From contig NZ_JBHOQR010000019.1 in assembly GCF_042408815.1 (NCBI RefSeq), positions 1-45,039 of the forward strand: a DNA stretch of 45,039 bases, given 5' to 3'. Position numbers and translations under genes: made by a program. The number at the start of each line of letters is the position of its first letter. Within the stretch, counting starts at the first letter, position 1. The notes beneath the pieces are model-generated. The model was given only the letters and a program-made list of their open reading frames with translations, had not been told where the DNA came from and ran no database searches. Below, in pieces: positions 1-8,441 of this stretch. This DNA comes from Thermoflexus sp042408815. Its GTDB lineage: Bacteria; Chloroflexota; Anaerolineae; Thermoflexales; Thermoflexaceae.

Positions 1-2
1 GA

Positions 3-317
3 GAATCCTGGTCTCTTTCGCCCCCCGCTGCGGTGCGCCAGCTGGAGATCCTGGAGGAGGCGGAGGCGGCGGGGCGGATCACCCGGGAAGGAGGCCGATC
101 GGGCGGCCCTGCTGGACCGGTTGGTAGAGGGGTTTCACCGGCGAGAGGATCGGCGGGTGTGTATCTGGGGGTGGAGATCTCCGGGCTGGGGAGCACGGAG
201 GACGTGGTGCGGGCGGTGGAGCGGGCGGGGGTGTTGGCCCGGGAGCGGGGGGTATGGTGGCTGCGGGATGGTCGGGCTTTCGCCCCCGAAGACAGGACAT
301 GGGAGCTGAAGGGTAAG
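3..317 (+). pseudogene. 3' part of a frame-disrupted gene of unknown function
   Basis: Coding-like sequence runs in from the left edge, but the high-GC3 codon pattern changes frame twice. From about 3 to 90 it lies in one frame, from 91 to about 158 it continues one base later, and from 159 onward it is back in the first frame. The joined product would be about 100 residues, charged and helical, ending near a Trp-Glu-Leu-Lys stretch. No stop follows promptly in the last frame, so the natural end is unclear; it must finish before the convergent gene at 411. I recognise no family. Two compensating single-base shifts fit either decay or sequencing error. The only evidence is codon usage. Confidence 0.35.
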
Positions 318-410
318 GGTCAAGATCAGCCCGGTGAGAGGCAACCGGGGGTTGGGATCCATGCGATCCCTGTGTGCGGCGATAACGAGACCAGTGGGGG
401 AAGCCCTTGC

Positions 411-1568
411 TCACAGAAACCGCCAGAACACCTCATTCCCCAGCAACCGTCCTCGCCTGGTCAGCCGCAATCGGACGCCATCCCACTGAACCAACCCCAG
501 TTCCTCCAGTTCCCCTATCACCGCTCCATAGACCTCCACGATCCCATGGCCGAAGCGGGCGCGGAAGCGGGCGTCCTCAATGCCCTCCTCCACCAGGCGG
601 AGGCCCAGGATGACCATCTCGGCCATCTGGGTACGGGGATCCAGGGGCTCTTCCTCCGCCATGAGGCTCTCCTCCTCCTCGATCCGGCGGATGTAGATCT
701 TCGGATGGAAGACGTTCATCCATCGACGGCCGTTGATGAAACTGTGGGCGCCGGCGCCGAAGCCGATGTAGGGTTCATAGCGCCAGTAAACAAGGTTGTG
801 TCGGCTCTCATGGCCCGGTCGAGCCCAGTTGGAGATCTCGTAATGTCGATAGCCGGCCTCCGCCAGACGGTCTTGCGTCCATTCATACATCTCCGCCGCC
901 TGATCGGGATCCGGCGCGGGGACCCGACCCTCGCGGATCCAGCGATGGAGGGTCGTGCGCTCCTCCACGATCAAGGCGTATGCGGAAAGGTGCTCGGGGT
1001 TCAGCGTCAGGACGGCCTCCAGGGTTTCCTGCCAGCGATGGAGGGTCTGGTCTGGGAGGCCGTAGATCAAATCCACGTTCAGGTTGGTGAATCCGGCCGC
1101 GCGGGCCATCGCGATATGGGCGCAGGCTTCCTCGAACGTATGATCGCGCCGCAGCAGGCGCAGCTCTTCGGGATGGGTGCTCTGCACCCCGAAGCTGATC
1201 CGGTTCACTCCTAGCTGTCGCACGGCTTCCAGGTAAGCGACGGAGAGGCCGCTGGGATTCGCCTCCATCGTGATCTCCGTCCCCGGGGGGATGCGGAACG
1301 CTTCGTGAAGGGCTTCGAAGAGGCGCGCCAGTAACGACAGGGGCAGCAGGGAAGGGGTTCCCCCGCCGATGTAAATCGTGCGGGCGAGGGGTCGCCCGGC
1401 CCGATTACCGAACCAGCGGATCTCCTTCCCCAGGGCTTCGATATAGGGGGCAAACCAGCGCCGCATGCCGGCGTAGATGTTGAAATCGCAGTAGCTGCAG
1501 CGCCAGCGGCAGAAGGGGATATGGATGTAAATTGCCAGGGCTTCCGGAAATTCCATCACGCCCCTCAT
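411..1568 (-). CDS. hemW: Radical SAM heme chaperone HemW (HemN-like)
   Basis: This 385-residue protein has the radical-SAM cluster motif CxxxCxxC at Cys20, Cys24 and Cys27, preceded by the typical Tyr-Ile-His-Ile-Pro-Phe-Cys lead, and a Gly-Gly-Gly-Thr-Pro-Ser SAM-binding stretch near residue 67. A HemN C-terminal-type domain follows. HemW binds heme and hands it to haemoproteins; the family is often misannotated as oxygen-independent coproporphyrinogen oxidase. The length matches HemW (about 380) rather than true HemN (about 450). The ATG overlaps the uvrC stop as ATGA, indicating translational coupling; a second ATG at 1556 is also possible. The HemW assignment over HemN is inference from length and the N-terminus. 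Confidence 0.9.
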   Translation of the reverse strand: MRGVMEFPEALAIYIHIPFCRWRCSYCDFNIYAGMRRWFAPYIEALGKEIRWFGNRAGRPLARTIYIGGGTPSLLPLSLLARLFEALHEAFRIPPGTEITMEANPSGLSVAYLEAVRQLGVNRISFGVQSTHPEELRLLRRDHTFEEACAHIAMARAAGFTNLNVDLIYGLPDQTLHRWQETLEAVLTLNPEHLSAYALIVEERTTLHRWIREGRVPAPDPDQAAEMYEWTQDRLAEAGYRHYEISNWARPGHESRHNLVYWRYEPYIGFGAGAHSFINGRRWMNVFHPKIYIRRIEEEESLMAEEEPLDPRTQMAEMVILGLRLVEEGIEDARFRARFGHGIVEVYGAVIGELEELGLVQWDGVRLRLTRRGRLLGNEVFWRFL

Positions 1569-3412
1569 CCCAGCGCCGCTTTCAATCGCTCGGCGACGCC
1601 TCGCGGGAGCCCCGCCTCCATCAGGGCTTCCACCGAAGCTTGACGGATCGCCTCCAGGGAGCCGAAATGCTCCAGCAGCGCCCGGCGGCGCTTCGGCCCG
1701 ATGCCGGGGATCTCCTCCAGGAGAGAGGCCAGGGAGAGACGCTCCCGACGGCTCCGATGGTGGCTCAGGGCGAAGCGATGGGCTTCATCCCGGATGCGCT
1801 GGATCAGGAAAAGGGCCGGCGCATGGCGTTGCAGGAGCAACCCCTCCGGGCGGCCGGGCAGGAACAGTTCCTCTCGCTCCTTGGCCAGGGCGGCCACCGG
1901 AACCCGTTCCCGAAGCCCGAAGGCCTCCAGGACCTCCAGGGCGACTCCCAGCTGGCCTTTCCCGCCGTCCACCAGCAGGAGGTCTGGAAGCGCCGCGAAG
2001 CTTTCATCGGGTTTCTGGCCCGGGGGCCGCTGAGGGGAAGTTGCCTCCTGCCAGCGGCGGAAGCGGCGGGTGAGGACTTCCCGCATGCTGGCGTAATCAT
2101 CGGGCCGTCCCTGCACGGTGCGGACCACAAAGCGGCGGTAATGGGCTTTGAGGGGGACCCCGTGGATGAAGACGACCATACTGCCCACCACTGCGGTCCC
2201 CTGGGTGTTGGAGATATCGAAGCCCTCGATGCGCGCTGGGGGGGCTGAGAGGCCCAGGGCCTCCGCCAGCTCCCGCAGGGCCGCCTCCTGGCGATGGCGA
2301 TCCGCCTGCCAGCGCGCCCGCAGGGCGTTCAGGGTCTCCACGGCGTTCTCTGTGGCCAGTCGCACCAGCTCTGCGGCCTCTCCCTCCCGGGGCACCATCA
2401 GGGTCACCGCGTCGCCCCGCCGCTGGCGCAGCCACTGCTCGATGATGGCGGCCTCCTCGATGTGTTCCGGCAGCACGATCTCGGGAGGGACCTCCGCGGC
2501 GGCCTGGTAGAACTGTTTCAGGAATCCGGCCAGAGCTTCCTGTAAATCCGCTTCCTCCAGGCCCTCGAGGACGAAATACTCCCGCCCGATCAGCCGCCCC
2601 TGGCGGATGAAAAAGACTTCCACACATGCCTCGCCATCGGCCCGGGCGATGGCGATCACATCCCGGTCGGCGGCCACCGTGGAGACCACCTTCTGGCGCT
2701 CCATAATCTGCCGGATCGCCCGCAGGCGGTCCCGCAGCTGGGCTGCCCGCTCAAACTGGAGGGCCTCTGCGGCTGCCCACATCCGGGATTCCAGATCGCA
2801 GATCACTTCCTCGATATGGCCTTCCAGGAAGCGGATCAGTCCATTGATCATCGCCCGGTATTCCACCTGGCTCACTGCCCCGATGCACGGACCCAGGCAT
2901 CGCTTCAAGTCGTAATACAGGCATGCTCGCCGGTCCTGCCCGGTGATGGTCCGATCGCAGGTTAGGTAGGGGAAAATCCGCCGCAGCTCATCCAGCATCT
3001 GGTAGACCGCGGTGGCCGAGGTGTATGGGCCGAAGTAGCGGGCGCCGTCGTTCTCGATCCGCCGGGTGATGGTGACCTTCGGGTATGGATCCTGAATGGA
3101 GATGCGGATATAAGGATAGCGCTTATCGTCTTTCAATCGGATGTTGTATTTCGGCCGGTGCTTCTTAATGAGGTTCGCCTCAAGGATCAGGGCCTCGAGC
3201 TCCGAGTCGGTCACGATGAAATCCAAATCTGCGATCTCCTGGACCATGCGCCGGGTCCGGGGCGAGAGGTCGGCGCTGTTCTGGAAATAGGAGCGGACCC
3301 GCTGGCGGAGGGAGATGGCCTTGCCCACGTAGAGGATCTCCCCTTGAGCGTTCTTAAAGAGATAAACGCCCGGCCGCGCCGGCAGCGCGCGGAGCTTTTC
3401 CTCTAAGTTCAT
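1565..3412 (-). CDS. uvrC: Excinuclease ABC subunit C
   Basis: UvrC makes both incisions in nucleotide excision repair with UvrA and UvrB. The 615-residue protein has all family parts in order. The N-terminal GIY-YIG nuclease begins at Arg-Pro-Gly-Val-Tyr (residues 13-17) with Tyr-Val-Gly-Lys at 28-31. A UVR motif lies near residue 200, the RNase H-like second nuclease has Phe-Asp-Ile-Ser-Asn-Thr near residue 390, and tandem helix-hairpin-helix motifs sit at the C-terminus (Pro-Gly-Ile-Gly-Pro-Lys). The frame stays open to 3790, but homologues start where chosen here; an ATG at 3442 would add ten residues. No strong ribosome-binding site marks either. No GAAC-N4-GTTC SOS operator is visible upstream, so it does not look LexA-controlled. 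It is coupled to hemW. Confidence 0.95.
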   Translation of the reverse strand: MNLEEKLRALPARPGVYLFKNAQGEILYVGKAISLRQRVRSYFQNSADLSPRTRRMVQEIADLDFIVTDSELEALILEANLIKKHRPKYNIRLKDDKRYPYIRISIQDPYPKVTITRRIENDGARYFGPYTSATAVYQMLDELRRIFPYLTCDRTITGQDRRACLYYDLKRCLGPCIGAVSQVEYRAMINGLIRFLEGHIEEVICDLESRMWAAAEALQFERAAQLRDRLRAIRQIMERQKVVSTVAADRDVIAIARADGEACVEVFFIRQGRLIGREYFVLEGLEEADLQEALAGFLKQFYQAAAEVPPEIVLPEHIEEAAIIEQWLRQRRGDAVTLMVPREGEAAELVRLATENAVETLNALRARWQADRHRQEAALRELAEALGLSAPPARIEGFDISNTQGTAVVGSMVVFIHGVPLKAHYRRFVVRTVQGRPDDYASMREVLTRRFRRWQEATSPQRPPGQKPDESFAALPDLLLVDGGKGQLGVALEVLEAFGLRERVPVAALAKEREELFLPGRPEGLLLQRHAPALFLIQRIRDEAHRFALSHHRSRRERLSLASLLEEIPGIGPKRRRALLEHFGSLEAIRQASVEALMEAGLPRGVAERLKAALG

Positions 3413-3665
3413 TTGGTGGATCCCGGCCTTCGGTTCCATCATCCGGCGTTCCGAGGGTGGGGTGGATGAAGCGAATCCTTCTTCAAAAATTTTGCGCCGC
3501 CTCGGACGGCTATGCCAGAATCCCCTGGGGGCGTTTTCCGCGCGAACGACAAGGCCTAGGCCGGGGGCGCGGACCCCTATGGCCCCGCGTTGGGGAAGGG
3601 GAGGCCCTTCCCTGGGGCAACAGTATTGGGATAGGGTGAGGATCGGCCCACGGAGGGATGGGGGA

Positions 3666-4445
3666 ATGATCGAGGTGGACCGGATCTGGTTCGGATATGG
3701 CGGGCTATGGCTTTTCCAGGACTTCTCATGGTCGGTGGCCCGCGGAGAGGCCTGGGCCGTCATCGGCCCTTCGGGTTGCGGTAAGACCACGCTGCTCTAT
3801 CTGCTGGCCGGCTTGCGCCTGCCTTCGCGCGGGGAGATCCGGATCGATGGGCAGCCGCTTCGACGGCCACGCCCCCGCACCGGCCTGATCCTCCAGGACT
3901 ATGGCCTGCTCCCTTGGGCGACGGTGTGGGAGAACGTGGCGTTGGGTTTGCGCATCCGTCGGTTCTACGGGCCCGATGGACGCCATGCCCCAGCGGAGGC
4001 GCCGGTGACGGATATCGCCGGGCCGGTGAGCGCATGGTTAGAACGTCTGGGATTAACCGGGGTGCAGGATCGATATCCCGGGCAGATCTCCGGTGGCCAG
4101 CGTCAGCGGACCGCCATCGCGCGGGCGCTGGTGCTGAAGCCGGATCTGTTGTTAATGGACGAGCCGTTCGCCTCGCTGGACGCGCCAACCCGGGAGGATC
4201 TACAGGAGTTGACCTGGAGGCTGAAGGAGGAGGAAGCCCTCACCCTCATCTTGGTGACCCACCACATTGAGGAGGCCGTCTTCATGGGGCAGCGGATTCT
4301 GATCCTGGGCGCCCCGCCTCACACGCGGCCGCAGGTGGTGGAGAACCCGGGGGCGGGGGATCCTGCCTTCCGCCAGACCCGCGCCTACTGGGAACGGGTG
4401 GAACAGTTGCGCCGAGCCCTGCGCGTTCCGGATCCGCGGGGATGA
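3666..4445 (+). CDS. ABC transporter ATP-binding protein (nitrate/sulfonate/taurine type)
   Basis: A 259-residue ABC ATPase. Walker A GPSGCGKTT is at residues 34-42, the Q-loop Gln is near 77, the signature ISGGQ is at 141-145 and Walker B LLLMDEP is at 161-167; the H-loop His is at about 199. The order and the Asp-Tyr-Gly-Leu-Leu-Pro-Trp after the Q-loop resemble SsuB/TauB/NrtD-type importers. A ribosome-binding site GGAGGG about eight bases upstream supports ATG 3666 over the longer open frame from 3462. No permease or binding-protein gene is adjacent: uvrC diverges upstream and murE converges downstream. The partners must be encoded elsewhere, and the substrate cannot be assigned. Confidence 0.85.
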   Translation: MIEVDRIWFGYGGLWLFQDFSWSVARGEAWAVIGPSGCGKTTLLYLLAGLRLPSRGEIRIDGQPLRRPRPRTGLILQDYGLLPWATVWENVALGLRIRRFYGPDGRHAPAEAPVTDIAGPVSAWLERLGLTGVQDRYPGQISGGQRQRTAIARALVLKPDLLLMDEPFASLDAPTREDLQELTWRLKEEEALTLILVTHHIEEAVFMGQRILILGAPPHTRPQVVENPGAGDPAFRQTRAYWERVEQLRRALRVPDPRG

Positions 4446-4483
4446 ATCCGGATGGGCGGGATAGTCCCTTTCATGAGCACCCT

Positions 4484-4738
4484 TCACCGATCATTTGCCC
4501 CCAATTGGAAGCTCCAGGATCGCCTCCATGCCCCGGGGGGGAGCGCCGACGCAGATAGCTGTCGCAGGTCCAGGGGTTGATGTAGGGGCTTCCCTTCCCG
4601 CGTGATCTGCAGCGGGAGCAGCAGCTCCACATAGCGGTGGAGCTCTCCCAAGCGATTCCAGCTGGCCCGAAGCGCCTCTCGCTGATCCGCCGTTCTCGCC
4701 CGCGGAGGAGAGGGGGAGCTATCGGCTGCAGGCAGTGC
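4484..4738 (-). other. Open, coding-like frame in phase after the murE stop
   Basis: Directly after the murE TGA (4739-4741) the same frame stays open for 84 codons with the local high-GC3 codon usage, then stops at 4484-4486. It has no ATG; TTG or GTG codons occur only well inside. The translation is amphipathic and helical (around Leu-Gly-Glu-Leu-His-Arg-Tyr-Val-Glu-Leu-Leu-Leu) and matches nothing I recognise. It could be a decayed separate gene, a C-terminal extension cut off by a nonsense change, or chance. It fills most of the 293-bp interval between the convergent ABC ATPase and murE. Confidence 0.25.
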
Positions 4739-6337
4739 TCAAGGAGTTTCCCGTTCAAAGAAAGGCATGGGGGATCCGTGGGCTCGACGGAGATGACACC
4801 ACGGAGAGATCAGGTTGCGGCCTTTCCCCAGTCGTTCTCGCAGGGCCGCTCGCATCACCTCCCGCTCATCCCATGGATATTCCACGGTCCCATAGCATAT
4901 GGAAGCCTCGTGGCCCTTGCCACAGGCGATCACCAGATCGCCGGTCCGGGCCAGCCCCACGGCGAACCGGATCGCCTCCGCGCGGTCCGGGATGTGCCAG
5001 AAATCCATCCCTTCTACTCGTCCTTCTGCCCGTATCCCTTCCGCGATGGCCTCCAGAATTGTCTCCAGGTCCTCCGTCCGCGGATCCTCGGCGGTGATCA
5101 CTATCCGGTCAGCCAGCCGTCCGGCCACGCGTCCCATCATCCCTCGCTTTTGCACATCCCGCAGACCGGCGCTGCCGAAGACCACGATCACCTGCCCGGA
5201 GGTCATCCGCCGGGCGGTCTTCAGGGCCTGCTCCAGGGCATTCGGCGTGTGGGCGAAATCCACGATGGCTAGGAAATCCTGCCCTTCATCGATCCGCTCC
5301 ATCCGGCCGGGGATGCCGCGCAAGCGCTGCACTCCTTCTGCGATGGCCTCTAAGGGAAGCCCCAGGGCGATCCCCACCCCGGCGGCCGCCAGGATGTTGG
5401 CAACGTTGTAGGCGCCCACCAGGGTTGTCTCCACGGAGATCGCACCGGCCGGCGTCCAAAGGCGGAAACGGGTGCGATCGGGCTCGAAACGCAGATCTTC
5501 CACCGTGAGGTCCGCCGGTCGCTCCAGGGCGTAGCTGAGATAGCGGTCGGCTGGGATCCGCCGGAAGTAATCATACGAGGGGTCCTCGGCGTTGAGAACG
5601 GCCGTCTTGGGGAAGCCCTTGTCTGCGGAGGTTTTGAGCATTTCAAAGAGACGGGCCTTGGCGGCCCGGTAGTTCTCCCACGTGCCATGGAAGTAGAGAT
5701 GCTCATGGGTGAGGTTGGTCAGGACCGCGATATCGAAATCGCAGGCGGTGACCCGATGCTGGGCCAGGCCCTCCGAAGTGGTCTCCAGCACCGCATGCGT
5801 CAAGCCAGCCTCGATCATCTCCGCCAGGTAACGCTGGACGTCGGGGGCCTCCGGGGTGGTGGTGTGGAGTCCGGTGTCGTAGACCCGATCCCCGATGACT
5901 GCGTTCACCGTGCTGATCATCCCGGCCTGACGTCCTGCGGCCGTCAGGATCGAATGGATGAGATTCACCGTCGTGGTCTTGCCGTCCGTCCCGGTCACGC
6001 CGATCAAAAGCAACCGGCGGGAGGGGAAGCCCCAGAAGGCGGCGCACAGCCAGGCCAGGGCTTCCCGGCCGCTGGGCACTTCCACATACGGGATGGATTC
6101 AGGGATCGGGACTTCCTCACGGGGTCGCTCTCCCACCACGGCGGAAGCCCCGCGGGCCAAAGCATCGGGAATGAAGGCGTGTTTGTCATGCTGCAACCCC
6201 CGATAGGCCACGAAGAGGGCACCGGGACGAACCCGGCGCGAGTCGGTCACCACCTCCAGGATCTCCGGGTCGCCTCCGGTGCGTCGATAAGGCAATGGCA
6301 GCGCGTTCAGCAACTCCGAGAGCTTGTGGGAAGGCAT
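4739..6337 (-). CDS. murE: MurE-type UDP-N-acetylmuramoyl-peptide ligase
   Basis: This cytoplasmic Mur ligase of 532 residues would add the third amino acid to UDP-MurNAc-L-Ala-D-Glu using ATP. Visible features are the N-terminal Asp-Ser-Arg UMP-binding loop (about 32-34), the P-loop GVTGTDGKTTT (113-123), the Thr-Thr-Thr-Pro-Glu segment (159-163), the His-Glu-His of the central domain (211-213) and the C-terminal Lys-Gly-His-Glu (474-477). Two specificity regions are unusual. The DNPR motif of meso-diaminopimelate enzymes reads EDPR (417-420), and the usual FGCGGDRD region reads FGSAGLRD (388-394). The third residue may therefore not be meso-diaminopimelate; some Chloroflexota use L-ornithine. 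The ribosome-binding site GGGAGAAG precedes ATG 6337. About 30 C-terminal residues exceed the family norm. Confidence 0.85.
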   Translation of the reverse strand: MPSHKLSELLNALPLPYRRTGGDPEILEVVTDSRRVRPGALFVAYRGLQHDKHAFIPDALARGASAVVGERPREEVPIPESIPYVEVPSGREALAWLCAAFWGFPSRRLLLIGVTGTDGKTTTVNLIHSILTAAGRQAGMISTVNAVIGDRVYDTGLHTTTPEAPDVQRYLAEMIEAGLTHAVLETTSEGLAQHRVTACDFDIAVLTNLTHEHLYFHGTWENYRAAKARLFEMLKTSADKGFPKTAVLNAEDPSYDYFRRIPADRYLSYALERPADLTVEDLRFEPDRTRFRLWTPAGAISVETTLVGAYNVANILAAAGVGIALGLPLEAIAEGVQRLRGIPGRMERIDEGQDFLAIVDFAHTPNALEQALKTARRMTSGQVIVVFGSAGLRDVQKRGMMGRVAGRLADRIVITAEDPRTEDLETILEAIAEGIRAEGRVEGMDFWHIPDRAEAIRFAVGLARTGDLVIACGKGHEASICYGTVEYPWDEREVMRAALRERLGKGRNLISPWCHLRRAHGSPMPFFERETP

Positions 6338-6471
6338 AGCTGTCTTCTCCCTTGCGTTCTCTATTGCCTGCTGGCCGAACCAGGGCCAGTTCAGATGCCG
6401 GAAGCATCCCGCTTGATCCCGAAAGCCCCTGTGGAAACCCGATGTTCCAGCTCTTCAAAATTGAGTTTAAC

Positions 6472-6618
6472 ATGGGCCTGGCGATGGTCCTCATACCCGT
6501 CGATTCGTTGGCTTTTCGCAATCGGCCCAGGCCTGATCTGGCGGGGTGCCGTCTGGGCCTAGCCTTTGCACTCGTTCTCTACGGCCTGCGGATGATCGAA
6601 TGGGAGGTTGAAGGATGA
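6472..6618 (+). CDS. Possible small hydrophobic protein coupled to the downstream gene
   Basis: This 48-codon frame has local-style codons and two hydrophobic stretches separated by an Arg/Pro-rich loop. It ends with TGA overlapping the ATG of the next gene (ATGA at 6615-6618). The overlap and composition suggest a real coupled small membrane protein. There is no convincing ribosome-binding site before ATG 6472 and the frame is open further upstream to 6352, so this could equally be leader sequence. No family is recognised. Confidence 0.3.
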   Translation: MGLAMVLIPVDSLAFRNRPRPDLAGCRLGLAFALVLYGLRMIEWEVEG

Positions 6619-8309
6619 GCAGTACTCCAGCTCGACGTTTCGGACGCCTCTGGACAGGGATGGGGATGGCCCTGCTCTCCTTCGGGGTGATCGGGGGGAT
6701 GGCCTTCGCGGGTTGGCGGGTCGGTTGGGAACACGGGACGGCCGAGCGGGAGCGACGGGCTCAGGCCACAGTAGATAGCGCGGTCCGTCAGGCAATGGCC
6801 ATGCTGGAAGCTGGCCAGGATGAGCGGGCGCTGGCCTTCCTGGAGGGCGCGCGCCGCCTTCGGCCGGCTGACCCCACGGTGGAGGCGGCCCTTGCGGAGG
6901 CTCGTCGGCGCATTGCAGCCCGTCTAACCCCTACGCCGATTCCCCCTTCCATCCTTCTGGAGGAGGTTTTTCAGGCCGCTCAGGAAGCTTATGCCCGGGA
7001 CGATCTCCCTCGTGCGGTTGAGTTGCTGATGCAGATCCGAAACCGCGACCCGGATTTCCGGTCCCAGGAGGTCCTCTCAATGCTGCGGGATGCGGCGCTT
7101 CGTTATGGGATGCGTTTACTGGAAGGTCAAGAAGAGCGTCTGGCCGAAGGGTTATTCTATCTTGATCAGGCGGCGCGTTTGGGCCCGTTGCCGCCGGAGG
7201 CGTCTGCCGCTTACCAGATGGCGACCCTCTATTTAGCGGCCCGGGATTACTGGGGAGTGAACTGGCCGGAGGCGATCCGGCGTTTCCAGGAAATTTATGC
7301 GCTGAACCCAGGATATCGGGATACCGCGCGCCGTCTCTTCCAAGCCCATGTTGCCTATGGAGATCTTCTGAGGACAAAGGGGGAAAGTTGTCCGGCGGAA
7401 CTTGAGTATCAGGCTGCCCTCCGACTTTTTGCGGATCCTGAGGTTCATAAGAAAGCCCAGGAGATGGGAACCCTTTGCCTTCAGGCGACCCCCACGCCGA
7501 TCCCCGGCGCTCTTGCGGGGGCCGGCACGCCTCTCCCACCGTTGATCCCCGTCGGGCGGCTGGCCTACGCCGTGTATGAGGCGGAGGCCGGGGCCTACGC
7601 CCTTTATGTGGTGGAGGCGGGCGGGCATGGGATGCGAGTCGCCCTGGGGGCTGATCAACCAGCCTGGCAGCCGGGCGGGCGACGGCTGGCTTATCGGATC
7701 GCCGGGGCAGGGATCTGGGTGAAGGATCTGGAGAGCGGCGAGACGATGCAGGTGGCCGGGCCCGGGGCCGCCTGGCCTACATGGTCGCCGGATGGGCAAC
7801 GGCTGGCTTTCATGGACGGCGTCGGGGGGATTCGAGTGATCGACCTCCGAAATCCGCAAGCCTCCCAGCGCGTGGCCTCCGGCCGATTCCCGGCCTGGGG
7901 GCCCCATGGGACGCTGGCCTGGACGGGCTGTGCAGGAGACGGGTGCGGACTGCTCATGCTGCCTCCAAATGCCTCTGCGCCCATCCGTCTGAGCCAGCAT
8001 CCCAACGATCTTCAGGCCGCCTGGGCTCCGGATGGATCGCTCCTGGTTTACGCAACCGATATCCAGGGGAGCTGGGATCTGATTGTAGCTACGACCGGAG
8101 GGTTCTTCCGGGCCCTCACTACCGGCGGAGGTTGGGAGATTGGCCCCGCATGGTCTCCCGATGGGGCGTGGATCGCCTATCTCTCCAACGCGGATGGGCG
8201 TTGGGGGGTGTATCTAATCCCAGCCGGCGGGGGAACGCCCCGGAAGATCCTCGACCTGGGCGAACAACTTCCTGATCCCCTAAACCAGCGGGTCGCCTGG
8301 GGACCTTAG
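6615..8309 (+). CDS. Membrane-anchored TPR and TolB-like beta-propeller protein
   Basis: The 564-residue protein has a short cytoplasmic N-terminus, one transmembrane segment (about 14-34), and an extracytoplasmic helical region with TPR-like repeats (about 50-280) interrupted by Thr-Pro-rich linkers (for example near 104-110 and 293-300). A C-terminal WD40/TolB-type propeller (about 315-560) repeats Trp-Ser-Pro-Asp-Gly motifs. Such propellers bind proteins or carbohydrates; no catalytic motif is seen. The ribosome-binding site GGGAGG lies about eight bases before ATG 6615. Its only close partner is the doubtful small frame upstream. The function is unknown; an envelope scaffold or sensor is an inference. 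Confidence 0.8.
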   Translation: MSSTPARRFGRLWTGMGMALLSFGVIGGMAFAGWRVGWEHGTAERERRAQATVDSAVRQAMAMLEAGQDERALAFLEGARRLRPADPTVEAALAEARRRIAARLTPTPIPPSILLEEVFQAAQEAYARDDLPRAVELLMQIRNRDPDFRSQEVLSMLRDAALRYGMRLLEGQEERLAEGLFYLDQAARLGPLPPEASAAYQMATLYLAARDYWGVNWPEAIRRFQEIYALNPGYRDTARRLFQAHVAYGDLLRTKGESCPAELEYQAALRLFADPEVHKKAQEMGTLCLQATPTPIPGALAGAGTPLPPLIPVGRLAYAVYEAEAGAYALYVVEAGGHGMRVALGADQPAWQPGGRRLAYRIAGAGIWVKDLESGETMQVAGPGAAWPTWSPDGQRLAFMDGVGGIRVIDLRNPQASQRVASGRFPAWGPHGTLAWTGCAGDGCGLLMLPPNASAPIRLSQHPNDLQAAWAPDGSLLVYATDIQGSWDLIVATTGGFFRALTTGGGWEIGPAWSPDGAWIAYLSNADGRWGVYLIPAGGGTPRKILDLGEQLPDPLNQRVAWGP

Positions 8310-8314
8310 CGCTG

Positions 8315-8349
8315 GTGCGGGCGGGCGTCTTCAGCACGCCCACCCGCAC
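8315..8349. terminator. Hairpin between convergent genes
   Basis: A 14-bp inverted repeat (one G-T or A-C mismatch) with a 7-base loop lies just after the propeller gene stop, facing the convergent lipoprotein gene. No T-run follows on either strand, so intrinsic termination would be weak. It may simply insulate the two transcripts. Confidence 0.4.
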
Positions 8350-8441
8350 TGCGCATGGTGAGGTGAGAGGTTCTCTTCCGGCGGAGCCTGGGGGCCCGTT
8401 TGGGGGAGATCCGGCCTGCGCGATCCAGGCCCCCGAGGGAT

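Noticed and set aside
33..1214. 393-codon plus-strand open frame over hemW
   Set aside because: Most of it is antisense to hemW, whose motifs are unambiguous; only the first 300 bases are coding-like and are reported separately.
3413..3790. 126-residue N-terminal extension of UvrC
   Set aside because: It overlaps the divergent ABC ATPase start, has no family similarity, and UvrC homologues start at 3412.
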